From assembly GCF_001528665.1 (NCBI RefSeq), contig NZ_BBYJ01000031.1:1-64000 (forward strand): DNA of 64,000 nt. Direction: 5' to 3'. Of the stretch, positions 10,397-18,980 are shown piece by piece. A program made the translations under genes and the position numbers. The notes below the pieces were generated by a model. It worked only from the letters and a program-made list of their open reading frames with translations, was not told where the DNA came from and searched no databases. The stretch's first letter is position 1. Each line of letters starts with the position of its first letter. The stretch comes from Microtetraspora malaysiensis. Its GTDB lineage: Bacteria; Actinomycetota; Actinomycetes; Streptosporangiales; Streptosporangiaceae.

Positions 10397-12130
10397 TTGA
10401 ACCGCAACTGCCTGATCAAGGACCCCATAGAGGGGAACCAGTCCGAGTGGCGCCGGAGCAGTTCGGTCTCGGCGAACGAGCGGCTGACCTTCCTGAACGA
10501 GGCGAGCCGCAGCATCGGCACGACGCTTGATCTCGCGGAGACGAGCCGCGAGCTCATGGACGTCGCCGTTCCGCGCTTCGCCGACACCGCGGAAGTCCTG
10601 ATCCACGACCGGCTGGTCGTGGACGGCGAGTTCCCGTCCCGCCCGCTGGACGGCACGGCGCTGGTCCGGCGGATGGCCCTCGGCGTCGCCGCCGACGATC
10701 CGCACGCGTGGGTGCGGGCCGTCCCGCTCGACGAAGTGACGGCCTACCCCTCGGAGCTCCCCCACGCCCAGTGCATGGCGACCGGCATGCCGCTCATGTA
10801 TCCCCAGTTGGACGCTGAGACGGCGCGGCTGATCGGCAGCGGCCTCGACCGGGAGAGCACCGTCGCGGCGCTGCTCACCGACACCTCCTTCCTCGCCGTA
10901 CCGCTCAGCGCGCGCGGACGGGTGCTGGGATGCGCGGTGTTCACCCGGCGGCCGGGAGGCCCGCCGTTCGAGGAACAGGACGTCGCGGTGGCCGAGGAGC
11001 TGGCCGCGCGGACCGCCGTCTGCGTCGACAACGCCCTGCTGTACACGCGTGAGCGCCGGACCGCCCTGACGCTGCAGAGCAGCCTGCTGCCCGCCGAGCT
11101 GCCCCACGCCCTCGGCATGGAGATCGCCTCCAGGTACCTCCCGGCGAGCGACCTCATGGGCGTGGGCGGCGACTGGTACGACGTGATCCCCCTGCCCGGG
11201 TGCCGCTCCGCGCTGGTCGTCGGCGACGTCATGGGGCACGGCACCAGAGCGGCCGCGACCATGGGCCAGCTCCGCACCGCCGCGCGCACCCTCGCGAGCC
11301 TGGACCTGCCCCCCGACGAGGTGCTCTTCCGGCTCAACCTGATGAGCCAGGACCTCGACCCGACGCAGATCGCCACCTGCGTGTACGCCGTGTACGACCC
11401 GATCACGCGCAACTGCTCGATCGCGCGGGCCGGCCACGTGCCGCCGATCCTGCTCCATCCCGACCGGTCGACCGAGATCGTCGAGATGCCGCCGGGGCTG
11501 CCGCTCGGTATCGGCAGCGACCCGTTGGAGACGCGGGAGCTGACGCTCCCGGCGGGCAGCGTCCTCGCCCTTTACACGGACGGGCTGGTGGAGAGCAGAC
11601 GGCGGGACATCGACGCGGGGATCATGGCCCTGCGCCACCTGCTCGCGGGACCGCTCCAAGATCTCGAGGACATGTGCGACCTGACCATCAACAGCCAGCG
11701 GCCCGGGCACGAGCGCGACGACATCGCCCTGCTGCTGGCCCGGGTCCGTGATCTCGACCCGGACGAGATGGCGTCCTTCCCGCTGTCGGACGACCCCCGG
11801 TTCGTCCGCACGGCCCGCAGGTTCGTACGGAACACGCTGTCGGCGTGGGGTCTCATGAGCCTGGCCGACACCACCGAGCTGATCGTCAGCGAGATGGTCA
11901 CCAACGCCCTCAAGCACGGGTGGCCGCCGATCGAGCTGCGTCTGCTGCGCGGCCGGACGCTGGTGTGCGAGGTCGCCGACGGCTCCTCGACGGCCCCGGC
12001 GCCGCGCACGCCCGCCCTGGACGACGACACCGGGCGCGGGCTGATGCTGATCAAGCGGTTCGCCTACCGCTGGGGAACGCGTCCCACCGCCCAGGGAAAG
12101 ATCGTCTGGGTCGAGCAGCGCCTCCCCTGA
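10397..12130 (+). CDS. GAF / PP2C (SpoIIE-type) phosphatase with C-terminal RsbW-like ATPase
   Basis: A 577-residue signalling protein of the partner-switching type. Order: GAF-like sensor (about 24-200), SpoIIE/PP2C phosphatase (about 215-430, with GGDWYDV, GDVMGHG and DDIALLLAR metal-binding motifs), then a GHKL ATPase (about 440-577, N box IVSEMVTNALKHG, G box GRGLMLIKRF). Having phosphatase and kinase-like modules in one chain suggests it sets the phosphorylation of an anti-anti-sigma protein encoded elsewhere. The start is a TTG at 10397 preceded by GGAGAG; no better start is seen nearby. No transmembrane segment. Confidence 0.9.
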   Translation: MNRNCLIKDPIEGNQSEWRRSSSVSANERLTFLNEASRSIGTTLDLAETSRELMDVAVPRFADTAEVLIHDRLVVDGEFPSRPLDGTALVRRMALGVAADDPHAWVRAVPLDEVTAYPSELPHAQCMATGMPLMYPQLDAETARLIGSGLDRESTVAALLTDTSFLAVPLSARGRVLGCAVFTRRPGGPPFEEQDVAVAEELAARTAVCVDNALLYTRERRTALTLQSSLLPAELPHALGMEIASRYLPASDLMGVGGDWYDVIPLPGCRSALVVGDVMGHGTRAAATMGQLRTAARTLASLDLPPDEVLFRLNLMSQDLDPTQIATCVYAVYDPITRNCSIARAGHVPPILLHPDRSTEIVEMPPGLPLGIGSDPLETRELTLPAGSVLALYTDGLVESRRRDIDAGIMALRHLLAGPLQDLEDMCDLTINSQRPGHERDDIALLLARVRDLDPDEMASFPLSDDPRFVRTARRFVRNTLSAWGLMSLADTTELIVSEMVTNALKHGWPPIELRLLRGRTLVCEVADGSSTAPAPRTPALDDDTGRGLMLIKRFAYRWGTRPTAQGKIVWVEQRLP

Positions 12131-12211
12131 ACGTCTTCTTGACCCGGCCTTTTCCCGTGCCGTCCGGCGTCGCGGGTATCTCCCCCGGAAACGCACGGGG
12201 GGAGCGGTGGT

Positions 12212-12907
12212 GTGACCGAGACGGACGCGCACGCCGAACCGCTCCGCCTGCGCCGGCGACGTGCGGCGTCGGGCCGTCCCCGCCGTCACCTCGCGGCGGG
12301 GTTCGCGGCCCTCCTGATCGCCTTCGGGTGCGTGCTCGCGCCGCTCTCCATGGTCGCTGTGTGGACGGCGGGCGAGGTGTGGAGTGTGGATGAGGCGGCC
12401 GCCGCGCTCGAACAGCGCGGGCTTCCGGTGGATCTCGACGTGAAGCTGGACCATGTCAGGAGCCTGGTGGCCGAGAAGCTGCCGCGCCTGTCACACAGTG
12501 CCGTCTACCAGGGCCTGTGGATCGATGCCGCAAGGATGGCGCGCAAGGGGCTGCGCCTGATCACGACCGGCAGGTTCGCCTACAACTCGCTCGGCTGGAT
12601 CCTTCCGGCGACCTCGGCGACCCTGCTGGCCGCGGGCTTTCTGCTGGCGCCGAACCGCCGCAGGGCCGCGCTGTCGGCGGGACTGGGCGTCGCCGCCTGC
12701 ACGCTCGCGCTCGCGGCCGTGCTCTCGATCGCGCACAGCGTCTACATGAACACCGTGGCGTCGTACAAGCTCGATCTCGTGGCCGCCGAGCGCTATTTCC
12801 ACACCATGACGCGGTTTCCCGACATCGGACTGCGGCTCCTCATGGTCGCCGGCGTGCTGGTCGCGGCCGCCGCGGACTTCCGGCGAAGCGGCCGCCGTAC
12901 GCGCTGA
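12212..12907 (+). CDS. Hypothetical membrane protein, four predicted TM segments
   Basis: 231 residues starting at a GTG after GGGGGGAGCGG. There is a basic cytoplasmic N-terminus (RLRRRRAASGRPRRH), a first hydrophobic helix at about 29-52, an external loop of roughly 75 residues, then three helices (about 128-146, 150-176, 206-225) and a basic tail. No family recognised. It follows the phosphatase gene by 81 bases and may be cotranscribed. Confidence 0.75.
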   Translation: MTETDAHAEPLRLRRRRAASGRPRRHLAAGFAALLIAFGCVLAPLSMVAVWTAGEVWSVDEAAAALEQRGLPVDLDVKLDHVRSLVAEKLPRLSHSAVYQGLWIDAARMARKGLRLITTGRFAYNSLGWILPATSATLLAAGFLLAPNRRRAALSAGLGVAACTLALAAVLSIAHSVYMNTVASYKLDLVAAERYFHTMTRFPDIGLRLLMVAGVLVAAAADFRRSGRRTR

Positions 12908-12966
12908 GCCCCGGTGGACGGTGGGGGCGCCGAGGGTGCCACCCACCGCCCCGAGGCCCGGGCCGG

Positions 12967-13044
12967 CTAGCGGCCGGTGGGCCGCTTGCCGTGGTTCGCC
13001 TGCTTCTTCTTCCGTGACTTCGACTTGCGCGCTCGCTTGCCCAT
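12967..13044 (-). CDS. Ribosomal protein bL37 (25 residues)
   Basis: A very short, extremely basic ORF on the minus strand: begins MGKRARKSKSRKKK, then QANHGKRPTGR. It matches the pattern of the actinobacterial large-subunit protein bL37 found in mycobacterial ribosome structures (basic start, ANHGKRP near the end). GGAAGG lies 10 bases before the ATG. Nearly every third residue is Lys or Arg and there is no other plausible reading. It is encoded opposite to its neighbours and easily missed by gene finders. Confidence 0.85.
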   Translation of the reverse strand: MGKRARKSKSRKKKQANHGKRPTGR

Positions 13045-13195
13045 GCGGGAACCGCCTTCCGTCGTACAGCCAGTGCCCTCACTCTTCATGAGGCGGCCGG
13101 GCCCGTACAGCGTCGCCGCTCATATCCTCAGGACCAAACATGATTCCCCGCAAGAATGTGGCATAGTTTGTTGGAATCTGTTGATTGGAGCGGTG

Positions 13196-14002
13196 ATGCT
13201 GGCCCAGCTACGGCAGCAGGCGATCCTGGAGCGGATCCGCAGAACCGGTGGCGCGCGCGTCGCGGAGCTGGTCCGGGACCTCGGCGTGTCCGACATGACG
13301 ATTCGGCGCGACCTGGAGGCGCTCGCCGAGCGGGGGCTGGTCGAGAAGGTCCACGGAGGCGCCACGATCTCCGGCGCCGGGTCGACCGAGGAACCGGGGT
13401 TCTCCACCAAATCGGCGCGGCAGCAGGCCGAGAAGGAGGCCATCGCGCGCCGCGCCGCACGTCTCGTGCGTCCGGGCAGCTCGGTCGCGCTGTCGGCCGG
13501 TACGACCACGTGGACGGCGGCGCGGCACCTCGCCGACGTACCCGAGCTGACCGTGATCACGAACTCGCTGAAGGTCGCGGACGTGTTCCACCGGTCCGGG
13601 CGGCCTGATCAGACCGTGGTGCTGGTCGGGGGCGTACGCACCCCCTCCGACGCGCTGGTCGGCCCGGTCGCGGTGGCGGCGATCCGCTCGTTGAACGTCG
13701 ACGTGCTGCTCCTCGGCGTCCACGGGATGAACGTCCGCGCCGGGTTCACCACGCCCAACCTGCTGGAGGCCGAGACCGACCGCGAGCTGGTCGGGTCGGC
13801 GCAGCGGCTGGTGGTCCTGGCCGACCACTCCAAGTGGGGCACGGTCGGCATCAGCACGATCGCCCAACTCGATCGGGCCGACGTCGTCGTGAGCGACACC
13901 GGCCTGCCCGCCGAGGCCCGCGCGGAACTGTCCGAGCGCGTGGGCGAGCTGGTGCTGGCCGATCCGTCCGAGCCGAACGAGCGGGCGGAGCCCACGGCAT
14001 GA
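13196..14002 (+). CDS. DeoR-family transcriptional regulator
   Basis: 268 residues. The N-terminal winged HTH begins LAQLRQQAILERIRRTGGARV with DMTIRRDLEALAERGLVEKVHGGA, the DeoR signature. The C-terminal sugar-phosphate-sensor domain has VALSAGTTTWTAARHL and LLLGVHGMN. The ATG at 13196 follows TTGGAGCGG. The gene overlaps galT (ATGA), so it probably controls galactose or related sugar catabolism in response to a phosphosugar. AT-rich TTTGTTGGAATCTGTTGATT just upstream may be its operator. Confidence 0.9.
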   Translation: MLAQLRQQAILERIRRTGGARVAELVRDLGVSDMTIRRDLEALAERGLVEKVHGGATISGAGSTEEPGFSTKSARQQAEKEAIARRAARLVRPGSSVALSAGTTTWTAARHLADVPELTVITNSLKVADVFHRSGRPDQTVVLVGGVRTPSDALVGPVAVAAIRSLNVDVLLLGVHGMNVRAGFTTPNLLEAETDRELVGSAQRLVVLADHSKWGTVGISTIAQLDRADVVVSDTGLPAEARAELSERVGELVLADPSEPNERAEPTA

Positions 14003-15060
14003 AGCGCACGATCACGCACCTGGCCGACGGGCGGGAGCTGTTCTACTACGACCGGCGCGACGACGCCGACCGCGGCGCGGTGGACCCGCGCGACCTGCCG
14101 CCGCGCCCGCCCGCCTCGCAGATGCGCTACGACCCGCTCATGGACGAGTGGATCGCGATCGCCGGGCATCGCCAGACCAGGACCCACCTGCCTGCCGCCG
14201 ACGAGTGCCCGCTCTGCCCGGCGCACCCCGCCTCGGAGATCCCCTCGGCCTACGACGTCGCGGTCTTCGAGAACCGCTTCCCCTCGTTCAGTTTCATGGA
14301 GGGCGACTTTCCCGATCCCGGCGGGCTGAGCGCGGCGCGGCCCGGCGTCGGGCGGTGCGAAGTGGTCTGCTTCACCTCCGACCACGACGCGTCCTTCTCC
14401 TCGCTCGGCCCCGACCAGGTGGAGCTCGTCCTCGCCGCGTGGGCCGACCGCACCGCCGAGCTGGCCGCCCTGCCGGGGGTGGAGCAAGTCTTCTGCTTCG
14501 AGAACCGGGGCGCGGAGATCGGCATCACCCTCCCCCACCCACACGGCCAGATCTACGCCTATCCGTACGTGACGCCGCGTACCCGGCACATGCTCGACGT
14601 CGCGGCGCGGCACCGGGGCGGCAACCTCTTCGCGGACGTGCTGGCCGCCGAGCGGAAGGGGCCTCGGGTGGTGGCGGCCAACGAGCACTGGATCGCGTTC
14701 GTCCCGGCCGCCGCCCGCTATCCGTTCGAGGTCCACGTCTATCCGCATCGGCGGGTGCCGGACCTGCCCTCCCTGGACGCGGACGAGCGGGCCGCCTTCG
14801 GGCCGCTCTACACCGGGGTGTTGCGCCGGCTTGACGCGCTGTTCGGGGTGGCCATGCCGTACGTGGCGGCCTGGCACCAGGCGCCCGTGCGGTACCGGCG
14901 GGAGCTGGCCTACCTCCACCTCCAGCTCTTCAGCGTCCGGAGAGCGCCGGACAAGCTGAAGTATCTGGCGGGGTCGGAGTCGGCGATGGGGGCCTTCGTC
15001 AACGACGTCGCGCCCGAGGAGGCCGCCCGGATACTTCGCGAATCCTCGATAACGAACTGA
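13999..15060 (+). CDS. galT: Galactose-1-phosphate uridylyltransferase
   Basis: Leloir pathway enzyme exchanging UMP between UDP-glucose and galactose-1-phosphate. 353 residues. The catalytic HPHGQIYA (His-Pro-His) is at about residues 180-187 and a zinc-site CPLC lies near 70-73. The start is the ATG overlapping the deoR stop. Neither galK nor galE follows; the next sequence is a riboswitch belonging to another gene. Confidence 0.95.
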   Translation: MKRTITHLADGRELFYYDRRDDADRGAVDPRDLPPRPPASQMRYDPLMDEWIAIAGHRQTRTHLPAADECPLCPAHPASEIPSAYDVAVFENRFPSFSFMEGDFPDPGGLSAARPGVGRCEVVCFTSDHDASFSSLGPDQVELVLAAWADRTAELAALPGVEQVFCFENRGAEIGITLPHPHGQIYAYPYVTPRTRHMLDVAARHRGGNLFADVLAAERKGPRVVAANEHWIAFVPAAARYPFEVHVYPHRRVPDLPSLDADERAAFGPLYTGVLRRLDALFGVAMPYVAAWHQAPVRYRRELAYLHLQLFSVRRAPDKLKYLAGSESAMGAFVNDVAPEEAARILRESSITN

Positions 15061-15118
15061 TCTCTAATCGATTACAACTTTAATTAGCGCAAACCTCGCT
15101 TTTACCACTACTATCCAT

Positions 15119-15143
15119 CGCACCGGCGGTCACCGCCGGTGCG
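15119..15143 (+). terminator. Strong hairpin at the galT/riboswitch junction
   Basis: CGCACCGGCGG and CCGCCGGTGCG form a perfect 11-bp stem with a TCA loop, about 60 bases after galT. It abuts the conserved CCTAATCCCGGG of the riboswitch, so it either terminates galT or is a peripheral element of the aptamer; the sequence alone does not decide. Confidence 0.5.
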
Positions 15144-15292
15144 CCTAATCCCGGGCGCCTCGCCCGGGAGCCGGGGACCCACGACCTTGTGGCGATCCGT
15201 CCTCGTACGGGACGGACGCCGAGCACCTGGGGTGAAGGCACGCACGTGCCCGGACTTCTCCAGTCCGAACCCGTCAGCTAACCCGGCCGGCA
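15138..15292 (+). promoter_or_regulatory. Cyclic di-AMP riboswitch (ydaO/yuaA type)
   Basis: The conserved blocks occur in order: GCCTAATCCCGGG, AGCCGGGGACCCA, TGGGGTGAAGGC, then CCGTCAGCTAACC closing onto GGCCGGC. In actinomycetes this class sits in front of cell-wall hydrolase and resuscitation-factor genes and is generally an OFF switch when c-di-AMP is bound. Here it ends four bases before the GGAGAGGAG ribosome-binding site of the next gene, compatible with either translational or transcriptional control. The upstream 60 bases (AT-rich TTTAATTAGCGC) probably contain the promoter. Confidence 0.9.
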
Positions 15293-15310
15293 GATGGAGA
15301 GGAGTGGGCT

Positions 15311-16264
15311 CTGCCCCGCGCGTTTCCGGCGGCCGCGGCCGCGCTGACCGCCGCCGCCCTCGTCTTCGGTACTGCCTCCGCCGCCGGCGCCGCCGCTCCC
15401 AAGCCAAGCGAGACCCAGCTCAAGAAGCAGCTCGCCGACCTGCGCAAGAAGATCGACAAACTGATCGCCGACTACAACGGCAAACGGGTCGAGCTCGCCA
15501 AGGCCCAGCAGTCGGAGAAGGCGGCCAAGGAGCGGCTGGCCAAGGCCGAGGGCGACTTCGAGGCAGCACGGCGGGAGATGGTCAGCCTCGCGGGCCTGCG
15601 CTACCAGACGCACGACCTCGGCCTGTTCGGCACCCCCGACCTGCAAGGGGCGGCCGTGCTGGCCCAGCTCCAGGACGAGCAGGCCGTCGTGGTCTCGCAG
15701 TTCGCCACACTCAAAGCGGAGCGCAAAGCCGCGGCGGACGCGGCCGCCGCCCTGATCACGGAGATCAAGACGCGGTCGGACGAGGTCGCCCGGCAGCGCA
15801 AGGACGCCGAGAAGCTGATCGACGACATCCGAGCCAAGCTCGATCAGCTCATACCGATCGCTCCGGGCAGGCGCTCTGCCGGCGGCTGGGCTCCGGAGCT
15901 GCCCTCGGGCAGCGACAACATCACGCCGCGGACCCGGCTGATGAAGGAACAGGTCAGCAAGAACTTCGACCTGAAGTTCACGGTCGGCTGCTACCGGGCC
16001 GAGAACGACGGCGGCGAGCATCCTCTCGGCCGCGCCTGCGACTTCATGATGAGTTCCGGCGGCGCCATGCCGAGCCCGGGCATGAAGGCCCTGGGCGACA
16101 GCGTCGCCGCCTGGGTCATCAAGAACGGCTCCAAGCTGGGCGTCAAGTACGTGATCTGGCAGCAGCGGATCTACAACCTCGGCAGCCCCGGCTGGCGGAC
16201 GATGTCAAACCGCGGCGGCGTCACCGCCAACCACTACGACCACGTGCACATCTCGATGTACTGA
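15311..16264 (+). CDS. Secreted coiled-coil protein with M15/LAS-like peptidase domain, apparent CTG start
   Basis: 317 residues if started at CTG 15311. A signal peptide (PRAFPAAAAALTAAALVFGTASA) is followed by a long Lys/Glu/Ala coiled coil (about 35-185) and a C-terminal domain with EHPLGRACDF and YDHVHIS. These are the His, Asp and His ligands expected of a DD-peptidase/Hedgehog-fold zinc site, so cell-wall cleavage is likely. Between an in-frame TGA at 15233 and the ATG at 15578 there is no ATG, GTG or TTG in this frame. CTG 15311 sits six bases after a perfect GGAGAGGAG. The internal ATG would remove the signal peptide and most of the coiled coil. Confidence 0.82.
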   Translation: MPRAFPAAAAALTAAALVFGTASAAGAAAPKPSETQLKKQLADLRKKIDKLIADYNGKRVELAKAQQSEKAAKERLAKAEGDFEAARREMVSLAGLRYQTHDLGLFGTPDLQGAAVLAQLQDEQAVVVSQFATLKAERKAAADAAAALITEIKTRSDEVARQRKDAEKLIDDIRAKLDQLIPIAPGRRSAGGWAPELPSGSDNITPRTRLMKEQVSKNFDLKFTVGCYRAENDGGEHPLGRACDFMMSSGGAMPSPGMKALGDSVAAWVIKNGSKLGVKYVIWQQRIYNLGSPGWRTMSNRGGVTANHYDHVHISMY

Positions 16265-16286
16265 AGCCATCCACCTCACCCCCCGC

Positions 16287-16339
16287 GATCGCGCGGGCGG
16301 GCACGCCTCCGCCCCCGAGGCGCGCCCGCCCGCGTGATC
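16287..16339. terminator. Strong bidirectional terminator
   Basis: A 16-bp stem (16287-16302 with 16324-16339, one wobble) encloses a second GCCTC/GAGGC stem. It lies exactly between two convergent genes, so it should stop transcription from both sides. Confidence 0.85.
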
Positions 16340-16362
16340 ATCACATCGCCGGGGCTCGGCGG

Positions 16363-17667
16363 TCAGCCGGACAGGCGGATCGGGTTCACCAGGTCGGCGT
16401 AGACCAGCAGGCCGCCCATGACCAGCAACAGGGCCGCCATGACGTACGTGACCGGCAACGCCTTGGCGACGTCCACGTACCCCGGCATGGGACGGCGGCT
16501 GACGCGGGCGAAGCCGCGCTTGAGCCCTTCCCAGAGGCCGCCCGCGATGTGCCCGCCGTCCAGCGGGAGCAGCGGGATGAGGTTGAACATGCCGACGGCG
16601 AGGTTCAGCCCCGCGAGCAGGTTGATGAAGATGATGATCTTGTTTTCGAGCGGGACGGACGAGGCCGCGATCTCACCGCCGAAGCGCCCCGCGCCGACGA
16701 TGCCGACCGGCCCGTTCGGGTCGCGCTTCTCGCCCGAGAAGGCCGCGTTCCAGACGCCCACCATCTTCTTGGGGATGTTGACCATGGCGACGGCGGTGCG
16801 CTGGGTGAAGTCCCACATCTGCCCGACGACGAAGCCCGGGCCCTGCTTCTCGACGACCATCGTCGGCGCGACACCGAGGAAGCCGACGTTCTTCTCGATC
16901 TTGTCCGGGTCGTCCACCGACGGGCGGTCCTGGGCGATCAGGTCCACGCCGATCGTCGTCTCCTTGCCCCCGCGGACCACGCCCAGGTCGGTACGGCCCG
17001 CACCGTGCGCGCGGATCAGCGCGGTCGCCGACTCCCACGAGCTCACCCGCGTGCCGCCGACGGAGACGATGCGGTCGCCCGGAAGCAGGCCGGCCTTGGC
17101 CGCCGGGGTCATCGGGTCACTCGGCCGGCAATCGCGCTGCTCGGCCTGGGTGGCCGGCACCACGCACTGGGACACCGTCGAGACGACCGGCTTGTACGTC
17201 TGGACACCGAAGCCCATGGCGACGACCGAGAACAGCGCGAAGGCCAGCACGAAGTTCATCGCCGGCCCGCCGAACATGATGATGACCTTCTGCCACCAGG
17301 GCTTGCGGTAGAAGACGCGACTCTCGTCGCCGGGGCGGATCTCCTCGGAGGCGACGGCCCTGGCGTTCTCGATGAGGCCCTGCCACGGACCGGTCGAGAC
17401 GCTGCGCAGCTTGGTGGGGTCATCGCTCGGCCGCGGCGGCAACATGCCGATCATGCGGATGTAGCCGCCGAAGGGAAGCCACTTCACGCCGTACTCGGTC
17501 TCGCCGCGCCCGCGCGACCAGAGCGTGGGACCGAAGCCCACCATGTACTGCGTCACGCGCACGCCGAAGAGCTTGGCGGGGACGAGGTGCCCGATCTCGT
17601 GCAACGCGATGGAGAGGAGAAGGCCCACAAAAAGGACCAGGAATCCGGCTAAGAACAGCCAGTTCAT
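16363..17667 (-). CDS. Site-2-type membrane metalloprotease (M50, Rip1/RseP family)
   Basis: Intramembrane zinc protease that cleaves membrane proteins such as anti-sigma factors. 434 residues: HEIGH (His23, Glu24, His27) in the first TM helix, a central PDZ domain (about 185-270, PGDRIVSVGGTRVSSWE), and the distal LDGGH motif near residue 380 followed by more TM helices. In most actinobacteria the gene lies between dxr and ispG. Here neither is adjacent; the neighbours are a cell-wall-type secreted protein and a membrane phosphatase. Confidence 0.93.
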   Translation of the reverse strand: MNWLFLAGFLVLFVGLLLSIALHEIGHLVPAKLFGVRVTQYMVGFGPTLWSRGRGETEYGVKWLPFGGYIRMIGMLPPRPSDDPTKLRSVSTGPWQGLIENARAVASEEIRPGDESRVFYRKPWWQKVIIMFGGPAMNFVLAFALFSVVAMGFGVQTYKPVVSTVSQCVVPATQAEQRDCRPSDPMTPAAKAGLLPGDRIVSVGGTRVSSWESATALIRAHGAGRTDLGVVRGGKETTIGVDLIAQDRPSVDDPDKIEKNVGFLGVAPTMVVEKQGPGFVVGQMWDFTQRTAVAMVNIPKKMVGVWNAAFSGEKRDPNGPVGIVGAGRFGGEIAASSVPLENKIIIFINLLAGLNLAVGMFNLIPLLPLDGGHIAGGLWEGLKRGFARVSRRPMPGYVDVAKALPVTYVMAALLLVMGGLLVYADLVNPIRLSG

Positions 17668-17743
17668 CAGCGCGTACCCCCGTGGAGGAGAAGTGTTCTT
17701 TCCATGCGTTGCCCGTGTCGAGCGTAACCCACCGTTCAGTGGC

Positions 17744-18859
17744 TCATGGGCGCCAGATCAGAACGAGGGCGCAGTCGTCGTTGTGCCCCGCGGACATGGA
17801 GTTGACGATCTGCCGGGCGCCCTCCCGGTATCCGGTGGGCAGCAGCCGGCGCTCGGCCTCGCCCAGCAGACGGTCGAGCCCGGCGTCGATGTCGCGGCCC
17901 GGCTGCTCGATGAGGCCGTCGGTGTAGAGCATCAGGGCGTCGCCTTTGCGCAGCACGCCGGTGTCGGGCTCGCAGTGCAGGTCGGGCACCACGCCGAGCA
18001 CCACGCCCTTGGCCGCGGAGACGTGCCAGGTGCCCGTGCCCGCGTCGAACTTGACGACGGGCGGGTGCCCCGCCGACGTGATGACGTACTCGCCGGTGGA
18101 AAGGTCGAGACTCAGGTGGGCGGCGGTGACGAACCCCTCGTCGCCGCGCTGCCGGTGCAGGTAGGAGTTGCACGCGTGCAGGAAGTCGTCCACCGAGCCG
18201 AGCAGCCCGCCGAAGGTCCCGGAGAGCATCAGCGCCCGGGTGCCGGCGTCCACGCCCTTGCCCGAGACGTCGACGACCGCGATCTCCACGCGGTCGCCCT
18301 GCCGTACGGACACCACGAAGTCGCCCCCGAAGGAGGAGCCGCCGGCCTGCTTGAGCACCACCTTGCCGCCCCAGTGCTTGGGGAGGTGCGGCAGCTCGCT
18401 CTGGCGTTTGAGCCGGTCACGCAGCTCCAGCAGCATCGCGTCGCCGCGCAGGCCCTGCACACCGAGCTTGGCGCGCGTCCGGGCCATGATCCAGGCGAGG
18501 ACGGCGGTGAAGCCGACGGTGATGAGCAACCCCGGCCCGAGCCGCATGACGCCTCCGGCCACGGCCATGTAGAGGAGGGAGGCGACGACCGCGCAGAGCA
18601 GGATGGCCAGACTGCGCAGCCGGAGCTGGAGGCCGCCGATGAGCATCAGCGGTACCAGCAGGGCGGGTGAGAACCAGTGATCGGACACCTGGATGTCGAG
18701 CACGCCGACAAGCAGCGTGGCGACCATCAGGGCGATCAGGCGATGGCGATCGTTCGACGAACTCTTCCTCAGCAATCGGACAAGCGGCACCAGAAGCGGC
18801 ACGCGCACCAGCAGAGCACGGAGCCGTGGAGGGATGAGCGGCGTCCGACGGGAACTCAT
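17744..18859 (-). CDS. Membrane-anchored PP2C (SpoIIE-type) phosphatase
   Basis: 371 residues. The N-terminal half has about four TM helices (residues ~42-135). The C-terminal PP2C/SpoIIE domain (about 160-371) has GGDFVVSV, VDVSGKGVDAG and GHNDDCALVLI metal-binding motifs. This class, resembling actinomycete morphogenesis phosphatases, typically acts on an anti-sigma-factor antagonist. It is divergently transcribed from the Eis-like acetyltransferase, 121 bases apart, with a CGAGGG-N11-CCCTCG inverted repeat in the gap. Confidence 0.9.
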   Translation of the reverse strand: MSSRRTPLIPPRLRALLVRVPLLVPLVRLLRKSSSNDRHRLIALMVATLLVGVLDIQVSDHWFSPALLVPLMLIGGLQLRLRSLAILLCAVVASLLYMAVAGGVMRLGPGLLITVGFTAVLAWIMARTRAKLGVQGLRGDAMLLELRDRLKRQSELPHLPKHWGGKVVLKQAGGSSFGGDFVVSVRQGDRVEIAVVDVSGKGVDAGTRALMLSGTFGGLLGSVDDFLHACNSYLHRQRGDEGFVTAAHLSLDLSTGEYVITSAGHPPVVKFDAGTGTWHVSAAKGVVLGVVPDLHCEPDTGVLRKGDALMLYTDGLIEQPGRDIDAGLDRLLGEAERRLLPTGYREGARQIVNSMSAGHNDDCALVLIWRP

Positions 18860-18980
18860 GATGACCTCGACTGTATCCGCCCGCCGCCGATGTGGGCAGC
18901 CACTTGACCAAGGCCTAGATCACCAAGGACCGAGGGTTATTCGCTGGCCCTCGACCTTTACACGCTCCTACTGTGAGCGG

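Noticed and set aside
10058-12454. 798-codon minus-strand open frame opposite the phosphatase gene
   Set aside because: Antisense shadow of a gene with clear GAF/PP2C/ATPase motifs; composition is His/Arg/Gly-rich without domains.
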